NCBI GenBank assembly: GCA_046331625.1
Contig: JAXLQL010000001.1
Span: forward strand, 186,001-250,000
Origin: JAXLQL01 sp046331625
GTDB taxonomy: Bacteria > Acidobacteriota > Terriglobia > Bryobacterales > Bryobacteraceae
Length of the DNA: 64,000 nt
Direction of reading: 5' to 3'
Of the stretch, positions 61,088 through 64,000 are shown piece by piece. Both the position numbers and the translations under genes were made by a program. Position 1 is the first letter of the stretch. Each line of letters starts with the position of its first letter. The notes under the pieces were generated by a model. That model had not been told where the DNA came from and did no database searches. It worked only from the letters and a program-made list of their open reading frames with translations.

Positions 61088-64000
61088 ATGGCGGCGGCTG
61101 ATTGGCGATTGGCCGCGATCGCCGCCGTCATCGTAGCGGTGTCATGCCTGTTCATCGCGCGCCACTATCGCGCCGCGTTTCCCCAAGCATCGCTGGACCT
61201 GAAGCTCTCGCGCACCGAGATCACTGCGCGCGCCGATGCCTTCCTGCGCGAGCGCGGACTCGCTACGAACGGCTATCTCAACCTGACGCTGTTCGATCCG
61301 GACGACGACGTGCGGCTGTTCCTCGAACGCAGCTTCGGACTCGAAGAAGCCAACCGCCTGATGTCGGGTACGGTGAACGTGTGGCGCTGGCGCGCCCGCT
61401 GGTACAAGCCGCCGGAGAAGGAAGAGATGCGCGTCTGGCTCGGCACAGACGGCAAGCTGGTGGGCTTCGAGCACGTGATCCCGGAAGAGGCCGCGGGCAA
61501 GACGCTGGAAGCAGCGGACGCACGCGCCATCGCCGAGGAGTTCGTGAAGAAGCAGACGCAGCATCCGCTGCGTTTGGTGGACGAGAGCGCGGAGAAGCGG
61601 CCGGCGCGGCTGGACCACACCTTCACCTGGGAACGCGAGGGACTGAAGCTTCAAGAGGCTACTCAGCGGTGGACGGTGGTGGTCCACGGCGACCGCCTGG
61701 GTAGCTACAGCGAGTTCTGGCATCTGCCTGAGAAGTGGCAGCGCGACTTCGAGACGATGCGCTCGAAGAACTCGCTCTATGCGAACATCGCGACGGGCTT
61801 GTGGCTGTTGTTGGTGGTGGGCACTCTAGCGCTGACAGTGACCGCACTGCGGCGGCACCAGATGCAGTGGGGCACCACGCTGAAGCTGTGCCTGGCTCTC
61901 GGCGCGGTACAGATGGTGGGGCACTGGAACCAGTTACTGCTCGCGCTCGACGCGATGCCGACTACAGCGCCGCTACTGACCAATGTGCTCATCCAGATCC
62001 TGACCGGCGTGGGCGCGGGCGTGGGTGCGCTGCTTATGGTATTGGTCCCGGCTGAGCCCGGCGCGCTGCTGTATCGCGTGCAGCAGCCGCTCCGCGTGGC
62101 CTTCGATCGCATCTTCTCGCGAGGCTCATTCCAGACACGCGAGTTCTACACGAGCGTGGTGGTCGGCGTGGCGATGGCGGCGGGGCATCTGGCGTTCGTG
62201 GTGGCGTTCTACTTGCTCGGACAGAAGTGGGGCGTGTGGAGTCCGCAAGACGTGGAGTACTCGAACGCGCTCTCATCGTTCCTTCCGTGGCTGTTCCCGT
62301 TCACCATGTCGCTGCAGGCGGCGACGATGGAAGAGTTCTGGTTTCGCCTCATCGGCGTGGGATTGCTGAAGCGCTGGACGGGCTCCACGTGGATCGCCGT
62401 CATCGTGCCTGCGTTCGTGTGGGGCTTTCTGCATGCCAACTATCCGCAGCAGCCGGCTTGGATCCGCGGCGTTGAGGTGGGGCTGATCGGCGTGGTGGCG
62501 GGCGTGGTGTTCTTGCGCTTCGGCATCGTGGCGACGCTCGTGTGGCACTACACAGTAGATGCGACGCTGTTCAGCACGTTCTTGCTCGCCGAGCCGCATT
62601 GGTATCCGCGCGTGACGGGCGCGATGATCAGCGGACTGGCGCTCTTCCCGCTAGCCTGGGGCTTGCTGCGCGCTCGCGGAGCGGGTGGGTTCCTGGCGGA
62701 TCCGGTGTTGTTGAATAGCGCCGTGGCCGAGCCCGAGCGTCCGCCACTGCCCACCGCTGTGGCAGCGCTGGATCCTTCGCCGCCGCGACTGAGTCCGATG
62801 CTGCTCTACATTGCGGCGGGCATCGCACTGGCGGCGGGACTGTTGCTGAAGCCCACGTCGTTCGGCGACTTCGTGAAGGTGCCGATGCCGCGCACAGAGG
62901 CGATCGCCATTGCAGGCGAGCCCAAGGATCCGGAGAAGGCAGTAGCTGACTTCGCTGAGAACCTCGACATGCGCACCTTCGAGTATCTGCGACGGCAGGT
63001 GGGTCGCGACGAAGCACAGAGGTTGGTGCGCGAATTCACGTGGACCGGCATTTGGCGCATCCGCTACTTCAAGCCGCTTCAAAAGGAAGAGCGCTACGTG
63101 TACGTGGACTCGACACGCAAGGTCCGGCGGATCGATTGGACGCTGGACGAGAAGGCTCCCGGCGCGCAGTTGCCCAAGGCGGACGCGCTCGCCTTAGCGC
63201 AGCAGTATTTGCGCGAGCAAGGGGCCCCGCTCGACTCGCTGGAGCTCGTCGACTCATCGGAAGAGAAGCGCGATGCGCGCGTCGACCATCAGTTCGAATG
63301 GCGCGACAAGCGATTTCGAGTGGGCGAAGCGCAAGCTCGCGTGTCACTCGACATACTGGGCGACAAGCCGAGCGAGTATCGCCGCTACATCAAGCTTCCC
63401 GAGGCGTGGCTGCGCGAATTCGGACGCACGCGTATCACCCGGTACCTGGCCCCGGGCATCTATGGCGGCATTTTCGTGATGGCGCTGGTGGGCTTCTTGC
63501 GGCTGTTGCCGCGCGCTCCCATCCGGTGGCGCGGGTGTGCGATGTTCGCGGCGGCGTTGGTGGCTTTGTATGCGCTGAGCTCGCTGAATCAGGTCCCGGG
63601 ATTCTACGGCCAGTACGATACGACGCAGCCGCTCGGCGACTATCACACCACACGGGCGTTGGCATTGGCTGGATGGGGCGTGATGCTCGCGGTGATGGCA
63701 GTGGCCGGAGCGGCGGCGTTCGAGGTGTTCTTGTGGGCCGTGCAGGGCGTGCGCAAGCTGCGGCCGGTGTCGCCAACGGTGGTGGTGGCCTTGATGGCGC
63801 TGCTGTGGGGCGGATCGCGTGTGCTCGGCTGGATCAATATGCGTGTGCCGGGCGACCGCTACGGCCTGCCGATGTGGAACGCGCCCGATGTGGAAAGCGC
63901 GTGGCCGTGGCTGAGCGCGGTTATCTCGTCTATATCGGGCGGGCTGGGAGGGGCGGTGGGTGTGGGCCTGCTGATCGCGGCGTTCCTGGTGCTGATTCAT
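61088..64000 (+). CDS. Large CPBP-family membrane protease with duplicated soluble domains (partial)
   Basis: Open from ATG 61088 to the window end without a stop, at least 971 residues. After a first helix come a soluble domain (about 25-215), a multi-helix block (230-560), a second soluble domain (600-770) and more helices. The helices carry the CPBP motifs MEEFWFRLIGV (Glu415/Glu416, EExxxR), WGFLHANYP (His449) and LVWHYTVDA (His487). The soluble domains look related: LFLERSFGLEEANRL/VWRWRARWYKPPEKEE against EYLRRQVGRDEAQRL/IWRIRYFKPLQKEE. They recall PepSY-like repeats. The gene starts 38 bases after the peroxiredoxin stop and is probably cotranscribed. Substrate unknown; the C-terminus is missing. 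Confidence 0.8.
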   Translation, partial: MAAADWRLAAIAAVIVAVSCLFIARHYRAAFPQASLDLKLSRTEITARADAFLRERGLATNGYLNLTLFDPDDDVRLFLERSFGLEEANRLMSGTVNVWRWRARWYKPPEKEEMRVWLGTDGKLVGFEHVIPEEAAGKTLEAADARAIAEEFVKKQTQHPLRLVDESAEKRPARLDHTFTWEREGLKLQEATQRWTVVVHGDRLGSYSEFWHLPEKWQRDFETMRSKNSLYANIATGLWLLLVVGTLALTVTALRRHQMQWGTTLKLCLALGAVQMVGHWNQLLLALDAMPTTAPLLTNVLIQILTGVGAGVGALLMVLVPAEPGALLYRVQQPLRVAFDRIFSRGSFQTREFYTSVVVGVAMAAGHLAFVVAFYLLGQKWGVWSPQDVEYSNALSSFLPWLFPFTMSLQAATMEEFWFRLIGVGLLKRWTGSTWIAVIVPAFVWGFLHANYPQQPAWIRGVEVGLIGVVAGVVFLRFGIVATLVWHYTVDATLFSTFLLAEPHWYPRVTGAMISGLALFPLAWGLLRARGAGGFLADPVLLNSAVAEPERPPLPTAVAALDPSPPRLSPMLLYIAAGIALAAGLLLKPTSFGDFVKVPMPRTEAIAIAGEPKDPEKAVADFAENLDMRTFEYLRRQVGRDEAQRLVREFTWTGIWRIRYFKPLQKEERYVYVDSTRKVRRIDWTLDEKAPGAQLPKADALALAQQYLREQGAPLDSLELVDSSEEKRDARVDHQFEWRDKRFRVGEAQARVSLDILGDKPSEYRRYIKLPEAWLREFGRTRITRYLAPGIYGGIFVMALVGFLRLLPRAPIRWRGCAMFAAALVALYALSSLNQVPGFYGQYDTTQPLGDYHTTRALALAGWGVMLAVMAVAGAAAFEVFLWAVQGVRKLRPVSPTVVVALMALLWGGSRVLGWINMRVPGDRYGLPMWNAPDVESAWPWLSAVISSISGGLGGAVGVGLLIAAFLVLIH

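Overview
Organism. The window is GC-rich and densely packed. It looks like a soil acidobacterium of the Bryobacterales/Solibacter type. The best marker is a pair of exported proteins (43175-45887) ending in the C-terminal domain described from Candidatus Solibacter (TIGR03437-like). Other pointers are many Tat- or Sec-exported sugar enzymes, a PQQ dehydrogenase fused to cytochrome c, CarD, CehA/McbA-type hydrolases and a flagellar operon. This is inference from gene content; no rRNA is present.

Layout. 1-5546: sodium:solute symporter end, a frameshifted DHFR-fold reductase, a glucuronoyl esterase, an exported sugar isomerase, and a winged-helix AAA+ ATPase divergent from a small protein behind an operator-like palindrome. 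5550-12531: two tandem copies of a zinc-finger plus TPR cassette; one zinc-finger partner has become a 945-residue membrane protein. 12678-17270: enolase-superfamily dehydratase, carD with a clear sigma-70-type promoter, and a dus-rnhA-nadD-SRPBCC operon. 17325-23138: glycine-zipper protein, an exported isomerase between two inverted MITE-like elements, a YD-motif secreted protein and the PQQ/cytochrome c dehydrogenase. 23135-30785: flagellar operon flgB-flgC-fliE-fliF-fliG-fliH-fliI-(CxxC ORF)-fliJ, split between fliH and fliI by a palindromic repeat array. 30920-33738: CehA-like hydrolase, hairpins, a decayed parDE module joined to a TetR fragment, and a TetR gene. 33773-39118: larE divergent from lutABC, followed by an OLD-type ATPase/Toprim gene. 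39271-48570: uvrA, mutY, two Solibacter-type surface proteins, moxR, ychF and a small secreted protein. 49145-54943: coupled oxidoreductase/glycosidase/methyltransferase genes, a frameshifted CPBP protease and a glycolipid-type glycosyltransferase. 55388-60443: isomerase, a paired M16 peptidase and an amidase. 60523-64000: peroxiredoxin and a giant CPBP membrane protein running off the end.

Most notable. The peroxiredoxin at 60523 has TGA exactly where the catalytic cysteine codon of PxxxTxxC belongs. It is followed at the right distance by a perfect 8-bp hairpin with a GGC loop, the geometry of a bacterial SECIS. It is a strong selenoprotein candidate, although one base appears to be missing just upstream. 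That missing base, with two other single-site frameshifts (1189-1193 and 53201-53204), suggests indel errors or early gene decay in this assembly.

How the genes work together. Lactate metabolism is represented by larE (lactate racemase cofactor maturation) and LutABC (lactate to pyruvate). Plant-polymer and sugar use is represented by the CE15 esterase, the GH42-like enzyme, three exported sugar-isomerase-like proteins, the enolase-superfamily dehydratase and the SSS transporter. Motility is represented by the rod/MS-ring/export-ATPase operon. Extragenic palindromes, MITE-like elements and a 201-bp direct repeat fill most of the longer non-coding stretches. I see no tRNA, rRNA, CRISPR array or prophage.
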